From contig CAUJHR010000016.1 of the NCBI GenBank assembly GCA_963205195.1, positions 124,001 through 188,000 on the forward strand: 64,000 bases of DNA, given 5' to 3'. The first letter of the stretch is position 1, and each line of letters opens with the position of its first letter. Shown here one piece after another: positions 29,717 through 39,952 of this stretch. The DNA is from Pseudomonadota bacterium (GTDB lineage: Bacteria; Pseudomonadota; Alphaproteobacteria; Rickettsiales; SXRF01). Position numbers and translations under genes: made by a program. The notes under the pieces were generated by a model. It worked only from the letters and a program-made list of their open reading frames with translations. It did not search any database and was not told where the DNA came from.

Positions 29717-31201
29717 ATGGCAGCCCTACTCTCCAAAGACAATGAGCCGACACTTCTGGAAAAGCTGAACGAACCGGCTTACCGTCAGGCTCCTTGCAAT
29801 ATCGAGGCAGAGCAGGCACTGCTTGGCGTACTGCTGGTAAATAACGAATCCCTGCAATATATCGGCGACAAGCTGCGCGCCGAGCATTTTTATGAGCCTC
29901 TGCACTCCCGCATTTTCGAAGCCATCCAGAAATTCAGCGATAAAGGGCTTATCGCCAACCCGGTAACGCTGCGTCATTATTTCGATCAAGACGAAGCACT
30001 AGCCGATATAGGCGGCGGCGCATATCTTGTAAAGCTCGCGGCAGCAGCAGTTTCAGTGATAAATATCAGCGACTACAGCGCCATGATCTGCGACCTGGCA
30101 CTCAAGCGCCAGCTTATTGCTGTTGGCGAAGAAATGGTAAATACCGCCTATGTCCATCAGATAGATATTCCAGCCACCAGCCAGATAGAAGAAGCCGAAC
30201 AGAAGCTATTCAACATGTCTATCGAAGGTGCTGGCGACAAAGGTTTCCGCTCCCTTCGCCATTCCGTGCTGAAGGCAATTGAACAAACCGACCATGCGCT
30301 GCGTCACCAGAACCACCTTGTCGGTATCACAACAGGTTTGCAGGATCTTGATAAAATGTTAGGCGGCCTCAAGCGATCCGACCTTTTGATACTTGCAGGA
30401 AGGCCGTCAATGGGTAAAACCGCCCTGGCAGTAAATATTGCATATAACGCTGGGCTTAGCCTACTTAAAAAGGCGCGTGCCGAAGGTGTTTCTGCCAAGG
30501 AAGCCGGAAGCATAGGTTTTTTTTCACTGGAAATGTCAGGCGAGCAGCTTTCCACCCGTATGCTTTCCAGCGCCAGTAAACTAAATTCCTATAACATCCT
30601 GAATGGTAAAATATCGCCCGAAGAATTCGCGCATCTGGTACGTGTCAGCAATGAAATGTCGCAAATGCCGTTTTTTATCGACGACACACCTGCGCTCTCC
30701 ATAGCTGCGCTACGCACCCGCGCCCGCCGCCTGCACCGTATGAATAATTTGAAGGTTCTGGTAGTGGATTATTTACAACTCGTTCGCGGCAGTTCAGCTT
30801 CATCACAAAATAACCGTGTGCAGGAAGTTTCCGAGATAACCCAGGGATTAAAGGCAATTGCTAAAGAGCTGGACATACCGGTTATCGCCCTGTCGCAGCT
30901 TTCCCGCGCAGTTGAGCAGCGCGAAAACAAACGCCCTCTCCTTTCTGACCTGCGCGAGTCCGGCTCTATCGAGCAGGATGCCGACGTAGTTATGTTCATA
31001 TACCGCGAGGAATATTACCTGTCGCGTGAGCAGCCAAAGGAAGGTACCCCCGAACATGCAACATGGATGCTGGATATGGACCGTGCCATGAACGTAGCTG
31101 AAGTTATCGTTGCCAAACACCGCCAGGGCGCGATAGGAGATGTAAAACTGCGTTTCGATGCCAGCCTCACCCAGTTTGAGAATCTGGCGGAAGGGTACTG
31201 A
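29717..31201 (+). CDS. dnaB: Replicative DNA helicase DnaB
   Basis: 494 aa; PCNIEAEQALLG, AGRPSMGKTALA, VVDYLQL, SDLRESGSIEQDADVV. Confidence 0.97.
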   Translation: MAALLSKDNEPTLLEKLNEPAYRQAPCNIEAEQALLGVLLVNNESLQYIGDKLRAEHFYEPLHSRIFEAIQKFSDKGLIANPVTLRHYFDQDEALADIGGGAYLVKLAAAAVSVINISDYSAMICDLALKRQLIAVGEEMVNTAYVHQIDIPATSQIEEAEQKLFNMSIEGAGDKGFRSLRHSVLKAIEQTDHALRHQNHLVGITTGLQDLDKMLGGLKRSDLLILAGRPSMGKTALAVNIAYNAGLSLLKKARAEGVSAKEAGSIGFFSLEMSGEQLSTRMLSSASKLNSYNILNGKISPEEFAHLVRVSNEMSQMPFFIDDTPALSIAALRTRARRLHRMNNLKVLVVDYLQLVRGSSASSQNNRVQEVSEITQGLKAIAKELDIPVIALSQLSRAVEQRENKRPLLSDLRESGSIEQDADVVMFIYREEYYLSREQPKEGTPEHATWMLDMDRAMNVAEVIVAKHRQGAIGDVKLRFDASLTQFENLAEGY

Positions 31202-31293
31202 TGGTCATGGGTAGCTGGTCACGCGTCACAGGAAATATTCCTGTTATTACTAACTCATGACCCATGATTAATGACCAATGACCAATTTCGCCA
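31201..31293. repeat. STRR-like GGTCATTAGTCAT word repeat between dnaB and alr
   Basis: atggtcatgggtagctggtcacgcgtcac ... ctaactcatgacccatgattaatgaccaatgacca. Confidence 0.75.
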
Positions 31294-32330
31294 CTCTTAC
31301 CGTAGATCTTGCGGCTCTTATCGCCAACTATAACCTGCTCAAATTGCGCCATGCGAAAAATTCCATAGCCGCAGTGGTAAAAGCCAATGCTTACGGGCTG
31401 GGAGTGGCTGGTGTAAGCCGCGCTTTGTGGGATGAGAACTGCTGTAATTTTTTTGTCGCAACCTTTGAAGAAGGAATAGAACTGCGCGGCATTTTACCAA
31501 ACGCGATGATAGGGGTTTTCCAAGGTGTGTTCGCTGGCGAAGAAAATGAATATATAAGCAATAACCTCACCCCGGTTTTAAATGACCTGTCCCAGATCGA
31601 ACCATTCACAAAAATCTTAAAAGCCAACCCAAAGATCCAGGCGATCATTCACGTAGATACAGGCATGACCAGACTCGGCCTCTGTGAAAGCGACCTCAAA
31701 AACTTTACACTCAGCACTCCAAACTCAAAACTCATCATCTCTCACCTCGCCTGCGCCGACACCCCTTCACACCAAAAAAACACCGAACAACTCGCCCGCT
31801 TCCATAATGCAATAAAATATTTCCCGGACGCAAAATACAGCCTTGCCAATTCCGCAGGTGTTTTCCTTTCTCAGGATTTCCATTTTGATATCGCCCGCAC
31901 CGGTTGCGCCCTATACGGCATCAGCCCAAAAAACCCCATGCAGCATGTAGCAACCCTCTTAGCCCCTATCATACAGATACGCACGCTGGACCGTGACGAA
32001 ACAGTAGGCTACGGCGCAACTGCACAAGCAAAAAAAGGAAGCCGTATCGCCATCACCGCGCTTGGTTATGCCGATGGTTATTTCCGCATGCTGGGAAACA
32101 AGGGGCATGCCTATATCGCCGGTCATAAAGCCCCGCTTATAGGCAGGGTATCTATGGATATGGTAGCAATTGACATATCAAATATCCCTGAAGCACAGAT
32201 AACTAAAACCACCTCGGTAGAATTTATAAATAGCAGCCAAACCGTGGATGACATAGCCACCCAGTGTAATACCATAGGCTATGAGATATTCACCCGTATA
32301 GGACGCCGCGTTAAACGGGTTTATACCTAA
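31278..32330 (+). CDS. alr: Alanine racemase
   Basis: VDLAALIANYNLL, AAVVKANAYGLG PLP-lysine motif, IGRVSMDMVAIDI. Confidence 0.94.
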   Translation: MTNFATLTVDLAALIANYNLLKLRHAKNSIAAVVKANAYGLGVAGVSRALWDENCCNFFVATFEEGIELRGILPNAMIGVFQGVFAGEENEYISNNLTPVLNDLSQIEPFTKILKANPKIQAIIHVDTGMTRLGLCESDLKNFTLSTPNSKLIISHLACADTPSHQKNTEQLARFHNAIKYFPDAKYSLANSAGVFLSQDFHFDIARTGCALYGISPKNPMQHVATLLAPIIQIRTLDRDETVGYGATAQAKKGSRIAITALGYADGYFRMLGNKGHAYIAGHKAPLIGRVSMDMVAIDISNIPEAQITKTTSVEFINSSQTVDDIATQCNTIGYEIFTRIGRRVKRVYT

Positions 32331-32334
32331 CCCT

Positions 32335-32398
32335 GTCATCCTGCGTATGGCTCAGCCATAGCGCAGGATCCTGTGCAGCCTTCGGCTCACAGAATGAC
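32335..32398. repeat. GTCAT..ATGAC palindromic repeat (BIME-like)
   Basis: GTCATcCTGCG TATGGCtcaGCCATA CGCAGG ... CTGTG caGCCttcGGC CACAG aATGAC. Confidence 0.75.
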
Positions 32399-32503
32399 CC
32401 TAACCACCTGACATACAACAATAATATAATTGTAACAATATCTTAATACTAATCTTTTCCAGATTTGCTAGATTAGCTCAGTAAAATTAGCAAGGTTCAT
32501 TGT

Positions 32504-33040
32504 ATGCCTGATGATAAAAATAAAAACAAACCGATCCCTCCAGAGTTGGTGGATATTGCATTCCCTACACTTCATGTACGCAAATTCACCAAAACACCAG
32601 ATGAAGTAATTGCGAGCCACACTCTGGAAGATATATTTGCACCACGCGGTGACAACGGCATTTCTGTATTCCAGCATGCAGCGATAAACCGTCCTGAAAT
32701 CGCCGGGGAAATGCTAAAAAAAGATGGCGTAACAGCTGACCATGTATTCATGCAGGATAATAACGGCAATACTGCTTTGCATTATGCCGCCAACCGGGGC
32801 AATGAGCAGCTTGCGCGGGATATTATAGATTTTAACGGAGCAACTTCTACACATCTGAAAAAGAAAAATATCAGGGAGCATGAAGCAATTGATGTGCTGC
32901 GAGATAAAGGTCATGAGGAACTGGCTCAATATTTACAGGAAAAGATCAATAAACTGAAAGCAGTTGAAATTGCTTCGCAGCCAGCAGAGCAAACCTATGA
33001 GCCTGCAAAAAGCGGAAAACCTAAATTAAGATTAATATAG
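32504..33040 (+). CDS. Ankyrin-repeat protein
   Basis: NGISVFQHAAINRPEIAGEMLKKDGVTADHVFMQDNNGNTALHYAANRGNEQLARDII. Confidence 0.75.
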   Translation: MPDDKNKNKPIPPELVDIAFPTLHVRKFTKTPDEVIASHTLEDIFAPRGDNGISVFQHAAINRPEIAGEMLKKDGVTADHVFMQDNNGNTALHYAANRGNEQLARDIIDFNGATSTHLKKKNIREHEAIDVLRDKGHEELAQYLQEKINKLKAVEIASQPAEQTYEPAKSGKPKLRLI

Positions 33041-33049
33041 GCAGGATTT

Positions 33050-33574
33050 ATGGAATACGGCAATAATGCAGACACATCTCCATACGCGCAAAAGCTGATG
33101 GAGGCTATTTGCAAAGGCAAAAAATCAGAGGCTGCTATTTTAATAGAAAATGGCACACCAGCCCAGCTTTTTGCTCAGGATAAAACAAACCTAAGCGGCA
33201 AAACACCCTTATATTACGCCATAACACAACCCGACACACAAACGGCACTATTACTGATAAATAAAAAAGGTGTTACAGCCGAACATATATTCCGCAAAGA
33301 AAAACGGCATGGTTATACCCCTCTTCACGAAGCAATTGCCCTGGAAAATAAAGAAGTGATAATGGCAATTATCAATAAGCCGGACGTAGGTGAAAAACAC
33401 TTGAAAGAAATAAAAAACGATGCTGGTGAATCGGCTTTGGATTTCGCAAAAAAATTACACAAGAATTATATTGTCCACGAAATTAATAAAAAAATAAATA
33501 CTGAGAAAAAACTGCAAGGCGCGCAGCAGTTAGCGCTTCCAGAGAAACAAGCGACACAACAACTTAGTTTATAG
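33050..33574 (+). CDS. Ankyrin-repeat protein
   Basis: GKTPLYYAITQPDTQTALLLINKKGVTAEHIF..HGYTPLHEAIALENKEVIMAII. Confidence 0.75.
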   Translation: MEYGNNADTSPYAQKLMEAICKGKKSEAAILIENGTPAQLFAQDKTNLSGKTPLYYAITQPDTQTALLLINKKGVTAEHIFRKEKRHGYTPLHEAIALENKEVIMAIINKPDVGEKHLKEIKNDAGESALDFAKKLHKNYIVHEINKKINTEKKLQGAQQLALPEKQATQQLSL

Positions 33575-33582
33575 GAATACTT

Positions 33583-33912
33583 ATGAATGAGCCAAAACAA
33601 AAAGATGAATTATTGGACGCTATAGTAAAAAAAGATTTTAGGGAAGCAAATGACCTTTCTAATGCTGAATCAATAAAACCTCACCATATAGTTGCCGCAC
33701 AGAAAAAACTTGCTGAACTTCCCGGCATATCTAAAAATTTCAGTACCGAAGCAAAAATACTTGCGCTCTTAAATGAAAGGGCAAGCGATGATGCAAAAAG
33801 ACAAGCTGAAATTCTTACACAAATACCCGGTGAAAATCCTATACAAATTGGCGCCAATGCCCAGCGTATAGAGAAACAACGTGCCTCAATCAAATCATCT
33901 TTCCTTGAATAA
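33583..33912 (+). CDS. Small hypothetical protein, paralog of the next ORF
   Basis: MNEPKQKDELLDAIVKKDFREANDLSNAESIKPHHIVAAQKKLAE; 9 nt after previous ORF. Confidence 0.55.
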   Translation: MNEPKQKDELLDAIVKKDFREANDLSNAESIKPHHIVAAQKKLAELPGISKNFSTEAKILALLNERASDDAKRQAEILTQIPGENPIQIGANAQRIEKQRASIKSSFLE

Positions 33913-33923
33913 TAGGAGTTATT

Positions 33924-34292
33924 ATGAACGAACCCAAACAAAATGACCCTTTACTGGATGCAATAAAAGATAGCGATCCCAAAAAAGTTGCCCAATATGC
34001 AAATCGTGCATCAATAACTGAATTACATGTGCAGACCGCCCTCGATATTCTGGCAGAAAGCAAAAATATCCAGCACGCACAGGTCAGCCCATCCGACGCT
34101 ACCATCGAAGCAATGCAAAAAAGCCGTTCTGAAGCAAATCTTAAAGATAAAGCCACTTCTGCCCAGGCAATTGTTGCGGTTCTGCAGGAAATGGCCAGTG
34201 ATGCAGTATTGGATGCAATTGACGCCAATCATGCAAGGAAATTTCAAAAGCAGCGTGACCAAGATAAAGGCACCGGCGGGCCTGCAAGATAA
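33924..34292 (+). CDS. Small hypothetical protein, paralog of the preceding ORF
   Basis: MNEPKQNDPLLDAIKDSDPKKVAQYANRASITELHVQTALDILAE; RBS taggag upstream. Confidence 0.55.
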   Translation: MNEPKQNDPLLDAIKDSDPKKVAQYANRASITELHVQTALDILAESKNIQHAQVSPSDATIEAMQKSRSEANLKDKATSAQAIVAVLQEMASDAVLDAIDANHARKFQKQRDQDKGTGGPAR

Positions 34293-34302
34293 CCCGCGAT
34301 TT

Positions 34303-34409
34303 TATATTCGCTTGAGAAAGGAATTTCCCAAGGAAGGCAAGGCGAAGTGTGCGTTATAGCACATGAGCAAAAGCCTGACGTAGGGAAAAACTTAAATCAA
34401 ACGAATATA
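34303..34409. repeat. Palindromic element family A, divergent copy upstream of ilvB
   Basis: TATATTCG/CGAATATA; TTGA/TCAA; TTTCCC/GGGAAA; AGGC/GCCT; apical GTGTGC..GCACATGAGC. Confidence 0.78.
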
Positions 34410-34480
34410 TATTGATTTAACCCACCAAAAACATTAGATTTACTCCCCTTTATTGAATTATTACCTTGGGCGAGTAGCGC

Positions 34481-36253
34481 ATGAAACAGGCTAAAATAAC
34501 AGCACCAGAAACTGGCGTAAGCCAAATGATGGGTTCTGAGATAATTGTCAAATCCCTCATCAACGAAGGTGTGGACACAGTATTTGGCTATCCCGGCGGC
34601 GCGGTTTTACCGGTTTACGATGCTCTTTTCAAACAAAACCAGCTCCGCCATATTCTCGTGCGCCATGAACAGGCCGCAACCCATGCCGCCGAAGGTTATG
34701 CCCGCTCCACAGGAAAAGTAGGGGTAGTGCTGGTAACTTCCGGGCCCGGCGCGACCAACGCCGTAACCGGACTTACTGATGCCATGCTCGATTCCATCCC
34801 GCTAGTGTGCATCACCGGGCAGGTTCCCACTCACCTCATCGGCTCCGATGCCTTTCAGGAAGCCGACACCACCGGGATCACTCGTTCCTGCACCAAACAT
34901 AACTATCTGGTTCGCGATATAGCCGATCTCGCCCACATAATGCACGAAGCTTTCCATGTGGCGCGTACCGGACGCCCCGGCCCCGTGGTCATCGACATTC
35001 CCAAGAATATTATGAACCAGATGGGAAACTACACCCAGAAACTTGAGATAAAACGCCCATCCTACAATCCAAAAACCGAGCCGGATATGGCGCAGGTGGA
35101 AAAAGCGGTAGCGCTTATGCAAAGCGCGAAGCAACCGGTATTTTATGTAGGCGGCGGAGTGATAAATTCCGGCGAAAAAGCCTGCGAACTGCTTACCGAA
35201 CTGGTACATCTTACTGGTTTCCCCTGCACCAACACCTTAATGGGACTCGGCGCATTCCCAGGCGATGATAAGCAGTTTGTTGGTATGCTGGGTATGCACG
35301 GAAGCCTGGAAGCCAATATGTGTATGGCCGAGTGTGATGTAATGATAAATATCGGCGCACGTTTTGATGACCGTGTGACCGGCAGGCTAGATGCCTTCTC
35401 AGTAAATTCCAAAAAGATACATGTCGACATCGACCCCTCTTCCATAAATAAGAATGTGCGCGTGCATGTGCCGATAGTTGGCGATGCGGGCAAGGTTATC
35501 GAAAAAATGCTTGAACTCTGGAAAAAACAAAAATCCGTCGCGCAGGATATTAAACCTTGGTGGCAAAAAATCGAAGCATGGCGTGCTAAAAAAAGCTTTT
35601 CCTATAAGCAGGGCGAAAAAACCATAAAGCCGCAATACGCGCTTGACCGCCTGAACGCGCTTACCAAGAAACATACCACTTACATCACAACCGATGTAGG
35701 GCAGCACCAGATGTGGGCGGCACAATTCCTGACCCATGAAAAACCTTACCGCTGGATGACCTCAGGAGGGCTCGGCACAATGGGTTACGGCGTTCCTTGT
35801 GCAGTCGGCGCGCAGATAGCACATCCTGAGGGCCTTGTGGTCTGCGTAACCGGCGAAGCCTCAGTACTTATGAATATCCAAGAGCTTTCCACCATAATGC
35901 AATACCGGCTGCCGCTTAAAATATTCATCCTCAACAACCGCTACATGGGCATGGTGCGTCAGTGGCAGGAAATGTTCCACGGAAACCGCTATAGCGAATC
36001 CTACATGGACTCCCTGCCCGATTTTGTAAAGCTCGCCGAGGCTTACGGCATGACCGGCCTTAGGTGCGAAAAAGTCGCCGATGTGGATAAAACCATAGAA
36101 CAGATGATAGCAATAAAAGGCCCCGTTATTGTTGATATGGTTGTCGACCAGAATGAAAATGTATATCCGATGATCCCCGCCGGAGCAGCGCATTACGAGC
36201 TACTTCTAAGCCCTGCCGACGGCAGCGCGGAACTCAACAAGAATTTGGTATAG
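34481..36253 (+). CDS. ilvB: Acetolactate synthase large subunit
   Basis: 590 aa ThDP enzyme: VFGYPGGAVLPVYDAL, HEQAATHAAEGYARSTGKVGV, followed by small subunit. Confidence 0.96.
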   Translation: MKQAKITAPETGVSQMMGSEIIVKSLINEGVDTVFGYPGGAVLPVYDALFKQNQLRHILVRHEQAATHAAEGYARSTGKVGVVLVTSGPGATNAVTGLTDAMLDSIPLVCITGQVPTHLIGSDAFQEADTTGITRSCTKHNYLVRDIADLAHIMHEAFHVARTGRPGPVVIDIPKNIMNQMGNYTQKLEIKRPSYNPKTEPDMAQVEKAVALMQSAKQPVFYVGGGVINSGEKACELLTELVHLTGFPCTNTLMGLGAFPGDDKQFVGMLGMHGSLEANMCMAECDVMINIGARFDDRVTGRLDAFSVNSKKIHVDIDPSSINKNVRVHVPIVGDAGKVIEKMLELWKKQKSVAQDIKPWWQKIEAWRAKKSFSYKQGEKTIKPQYALDRLNALTKKHTTYITTDVGQHQMWAAQFLTHEKPYRWMTSGGLGTMGYGVPCAVGAQIAHPEGLVVCVTGEASVLMNIQELSTIMQYRLPLKIFILNNRYMGMVRQWQEMFHGNRYSESYMDSLPDFVKLAEAYGMTGLRCEKVADVDKTIEQMIAIKGPVIVDMVVDQNENVYPMIPAGAAHYELLLSPADGSAELNKNLV

Positions 36254-36256
36254 AAT

Positions 36257-36793
36257 ATGCAAGATATTGTTTACGACATCCCAACAATAACTGACATTAA
36301 GAGAAGACATACCCTCGCTGTGCTGGTGGATAACGAGTTCGGCGTGCTTGCGCGTGTGATCGGGCTGTTTTCCGGGCGCGGTTACAACATCGAGAGCCTG
36401 ACCGTAGCCGAGGTCGAGCACGGCAGCAAACATTCGCGCATCACCATAGTCACTTCCGGCACTGAAATGGTGATCGAGCAGATAAAAAAACTGCTGGAAA
36501 AGATGGTTCCAGTTTATAAGGTACATGACCTGACAGTTGAAGGGCCGCATGTCGAGCGCGAGCTTGCCCTTGTAAAAGTTGTAAGCAACGAAGCGCAGCG
36601 TGTGGAAGCATTGCGTATCGCAGATATTTTCCGCGCCCGTGCAGTAGACTCCACCAATGAAAGTTTTGTTTTCGAAATAACTGGTGAATCCGAAAAGATC
36701 GACGCGTTCATCGAGCTTATGCGCCCAATCGGTCTTATTGAAATCTGCCGCACAGGAATAGCTGCTATCAGCCGTGGCAAAGATGGTATTTAG
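36257..36793 (+). CDS. ilvH: Acetolactate synthase small subunit
   Basis: HTLAVLVDNEFGVLARVIGLFSGRGYNIESLTVAEVE. Confidence 0.96.
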   Translation: MQDIVYDIPTITDIKRRHTLAVLVDNEFGVLARVIGLFSGRGYNIESLTVAEVEHGSKHSRITIVTSGTEMVIEQIKKLLEKMVPVYKVHDLTVEGPHVERELALVKVVSNEAQRVEALRIADIFRARAVDSTNESFVFEITGESEKIDAFIELMRPIGLIEICRTGIAAISRGKDGI

Positions 36794-38040
36794 CCAACTG
36801 ACTTAGGTTTAAATATACGCAAGGCTATCGCTGCAATTAAAAGCAATTGCGCTGGCACCCATAAGGCAAGGTTCATCCCCAAATAGCTTTCTGTAAGTCC
36901 TGGAAACAATAACGCTGATAAAAACGGGTTTAAGACCGCGAGTGAGAGTATAACCGCACATAGCATTTTCTTTCCAGAATATTTAAGCAGATAGCCAACC
37001 GGAATTGCCAGTAGAATCATTGTGTGTATATGCAGCCACGGGCTTAAAAACAAGCTTATAGCAATAACCAGAGCAAATCCCAACTCCTGCACTTCTTGCG
37101 ATTGATTCCTTGCACGCAAGCCAAGCGATCCTGATATTATCACCCCAACACCAAGCATTAATAAGCTTGCCATATTTACGGCAAAGAAATTCCCGGCTCC
37201 GAATATCCATAAAAGCACCATCCGCAGATTGCACATTTTAGTTAGAACCAGCTTGATAAAAGTCGCGTCATTGCCAGCCGATGTTATAGCGTGCAAAAAA
37301 TCACCCCAGATATATATGCCGAATATACTTGTGCATATTGCAATAATAGCTAGCCCGCTGGCAATGGCGCTGCGCCAAAGAGATCCTCCGTATATAATCA
37401 GCAGGTATAGGGTCGGCGCGATCACAAGTTGAGGTTTAAAAGCCGTGATAACCAGCAAAAACCCCGCCAATGCAAAATATTTATAGCGGCACAAAAGCTG
37501 GCAACCAAGCAGGCCAGCGAGCATAAGCATTACAGTCTGCCCTTCCGCAACCCCAGACATATAAGGAAGCGAAGATGCCATTAGAAAACTTGCAAACAAT
37601 AATGATTTAAAGTTTTTACAGATACCCGCGTAATAAAACATTACCAGCACCAGCAAGCTGCAAATCCCCATCGCCGCCTGCCACAAATAGAATGCCGTTA
37701 CATAAGGGAAATAATGCAGCGGCGCAAAAAACAGCAAAGTATATGGCGGGTAAAGGTAATGTATGGGCGATAGATCATCCTTATGCTTATTGGTAAGCCC
37801 ATACTGCGTTTCTTCATTAAGCTTGGGATCATAAAGCTTTTCAGGATTGCTGGCAGTAATAAGGGACGCGCCGTAATAAACAACAAAATCATTCATACGC
37901 GCATATTCTTTGACCTTAGAATCGGGAATATCCGCAACATATGTAATTTTTTGCAGGGATGCGAAGCTTAATACCCCCACTATCAATAAGATCAATAAAG
38001 ATTTAAGCAATATAGAGATATTTAAACCGGCAATCCTCAA
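36790..38040 (-). CDS. GT87/DUF2029-type polytopic membrane glycosyltransferase-like protein
   Basis: 416 aa multi-TM; YLYPPYTLLFFAPLHYFPYVTAFYLWQ. Confidence 0.7.
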   Translation of the reverse strand: MRIAGLNISILLKSLLILLIVGVLSFASLQKITYVADIPDSKVKEYARMNDFVVYYGASLITASNPEKLYDPKLNEETQYGLTNKHKDDLSPIHYLYPPYTLLFFAPLHYFPYVTAFYLWQAAMGICSLLVLVMFYYAGICKNFKSLLFASFLMASSLPYMSGVAEGQTVMLMLAGLLGCQLLCRYKYFALAGFLLVITAFKPQLVIAPTLYLLIIYGGSLWRSAIASGLAIIAICTSIFGIYIWGDFLHAITSAGNDATFIKLVLTKMCNLRMVLLWIFGAGNFFAVNMASLLMLGVGVIISGSLGLRARNQSQEVQELGFALVIAISLFLSPWLHIHTMILLAIPVGYLLKYSGKKMLCAVILSLAVLNPFLSALLFPGLTESYLGMNLALWVPAQLLLIAAIALRIFKPKSVG

Positions 38041-38541
38041 TTAAGCAGCCTTCTCGAGTTCGAGCAGTTTCTTTTTTGTTGGTATTCCACCACTGGAAAA
38101 CCCGCCTAGAGCACCACCAGCACCAACCACCCTATGGCATGGCACGATTATAAGAAATGGATTACGGCCATTGGCAGTTCCTACTGCGCGGGCTTTTTTA
38201 GCATCACCAACTCTCTTTGCCTGCTCACCGTAAGAGATGGTTTCCCCGTAAGGGATTTTCTGCAACTCGCGCCACGCATTAATCTGGAATACCGTGCCCT
38301 GCATGTCGAGCTTTACATCAAATTCTTTGCGTTTACCCGCGAAATATTCAGCAAGCTGTTTTTCCGCCTTAATTAAAAACTGGTTGGAATCGCTCTCCAC
38401 CATTTCATCATTCATTTCGCGGTAATGCTCCTTGTAAAACACTCCCATCAGCCCCTTGTCTGAAGCTACCAGTTGCAACCTGCCTATCGGCGTCTGCACG
38501 AATTTATAGAACTGCACCTTCGCAAGATTGATATTTTTCAT
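38041..38541 (-). CDS. ogt: Methylated-DNA--protein-cysteine methyltransferase
   Basis: PCHRVVGAGGALGGFSSG active-site motif. Confidence 0.93.
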   Translation of the reverse strand: MKNINLAKVQFYKFVQTPIGRLQLVASDKGLMGVFYKEHYREMNDEMVESDSNQFLIKAEKQLAEYFAGKRKEFDVKLDMQGTVFQINAWRELQKIPYGETISYGEQAKRVGDAKKARAVGTANGRNPFLIIVPCHRVVGAGGALGGFSSGGIPTKKKLLELEKAA

Positions 38542-38563
38542 ATTTATCTCCTTTCAGTATTCT

Positions 38564-38647
38564 GTCATCCCGGGCTTGACCCGGGATCTAGGGACATAAC
38601 CACCGACTATGGTTTTTGCCCTAGATCCCCGCCTTCGCGGGGATGAC
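38564..38647. repeat. GTCAT..ATGAC palindromic repeat (BIME-like)
   Basis: GTCATCCCGGGCTTGACCCGGGATCTAGGG ... CCCTAGATCCCCGCCTTCGCGGGGATGAC. Confidence 0.85.
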
Positions 38648-38676
38648 ACTAATAACTAGCCTCTAATCTCTAATCC

Positions 38677-39690
38677 CTATTTGCCATCACCATATATCTT
38701 ATCAAAAGTCCCCTCATCGTCAAAATGTTCTTTCTGGGCTTTTTTCCAACCGCCGAAATCTGCGATGGTAACAGTTTTAATAGCTGGAAATTTGCTGGCA
38801 TATTTTTTTGCAGTATCCTTATCACTCGGACGGTAGAAATTCTGCGCGACAAGCTCCTGCGCCTCCGGGCTATAGAGATAACTTAAATATTCCTTCGCTG
38901 CTTCCGTGGTTCCTTTGCGTTCTGTGTTTTTTTCCACCACGGCAACAGGAGGCTCAGCAACAATACTAACAGAAGGGTAAACAACCTCAAGCTCGCCGTC
39001 TGGCTTCTCTTTTTGCGACAGGTACGCTTCATTTTCCCATGCTATTAACACATCACCAATGCCGCGTTGTACGAAAGTAGTTGTTGAACCGCGTGCACCC
39101 GTATCCAGCACCGGCACATTCTTGAATAGTTTTTTCATGAAATCTTCAATTTTACCTTGGTCGCCTGCGAATTTATCCTTGGCATAGGCCCACGCCGCAA
39201 GATAATTCCAGCGCGCGCCGCCGCTGGTTTTCGGGTTCGGCGTGATAACCTGCACACCGTCTTTTACAAGATCACCCCAATCCTTGATATTTTTTGGGTT
39301 GCCCTTATGCACAAGGAACACAATAGTAGAAGTATAAGGCGAGCTGTTATTTGGCAGCTTGCCCTGCCAATCGGCAGGTAGGCTTTTTCCTTTGTCAGAT
39401 ATTACATCAATATCATATGCCAGCGCCAGCGTCACCACATCGGCCCTGAGCCCCTCAATGACCGAACGCGCCTGCTTGCCAGAGCCACCATGCGACTGGT
39501 TTATCTTAACATCCTGCCCGGTTTTTTCCTTCCAATGCTTGATGAATAAATTATTGTATTTTTCATAAAGCTCACGCGTCGGGTCATAAGACACGTTGAG
39601 CAGTTCTATCGGCTTATCTGCCGCCTGCGCCTGCGAAAATGCTACACTTGCAGCAAACAAAACGACCCCTAATATATTAGATAGTTTCAT
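38677..39690 (-). CDS. sbp: Sulfate-binding periplasmic protein
   Basis: [55 protein letters not shown]; signal peptide. Confidence 0.93.
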   Translation of the reverse strand: MKLSNILGVVLFAASVAFSQAQAADKPIELLNVSYDPTRELYEKYNNLFIKHWKEKTGQDVKINQSHGGSGKQARSVIEGLRADVVTLALAYDIDVISDKGKSLPADWQGKLPNNSSPYTSTIVFLVHKGNPKNIKDWGDLVKDGVQVITPNPKTSGGARWNYLAAWAYAKDKFAGDQGKIEDFMKKLFKNVPVLDTGARGSTTTFVQRGIGDVLIAWENEAYLSQKEKPDGELEVVYPSVSIVAEPPVAVVEKNTERKGTTEAAKEYLSYLYSPEAQELVAQNFYRPSDKDTAKKYASKFPAIKTVTIADFGGWKKAQKEHFDDEGTFDKIYGDGK

Positions 39691-39800
39691 TATATTTTTC
39701 CTTCTTAAGTTTGTAGTTTTGTATAACAGAAATTTTATCTTAACTCCACGATTTTACATGTCATTGCGAGCGAACAATGACGAAGCCATTACTCTTCCCA

Positions 39801-39920
39801 AAACTCGCTGGCGTGAGGCAAACGCGATGCAATGAAGTGGCGCAAACGCAGCGTAGCAGCGCTACGTGAGTATTGCGCCGAAGCTTTATTGCAAGCAGAT
39901 TGTCCGCGCCAGTAGAGTTT
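39801..39920. repeat. Palindromic element family A, full copy
   Basis: AAACTC/GAGTTT; CTGGCG/CGCCAG; GCAATgAAG/CTTtATTGC; GGCGCAA/TTGCGCC; CGTAGC-AGC-GCTACG. Confidence 0.9.
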
Positions 39921-39952
39921 CCAGCAGATTTAAAGCCAAAAATGAGTTTTAC

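Noticed and set aside
33583-34292. Paralogous small pair as a toxin-antitoxin system
   Set aside because: The two proteins are homologous to each other and resemble neither toxin nor antitoxin families.
34027-34359. Overlapping +frame ORF of 110 aa
   Set aside because: Overlaps the better supported 33924-34292 ORF and runs into the structured element; no RBS or domain evidence.
38564-38647. GTCATCCCGGG... palindrome as a novel element
   Set aside because: GTCATCCC/GGGATGAC palindromes are widespread in alphaproteobacterial genomes; reported as ordinary repeats only.
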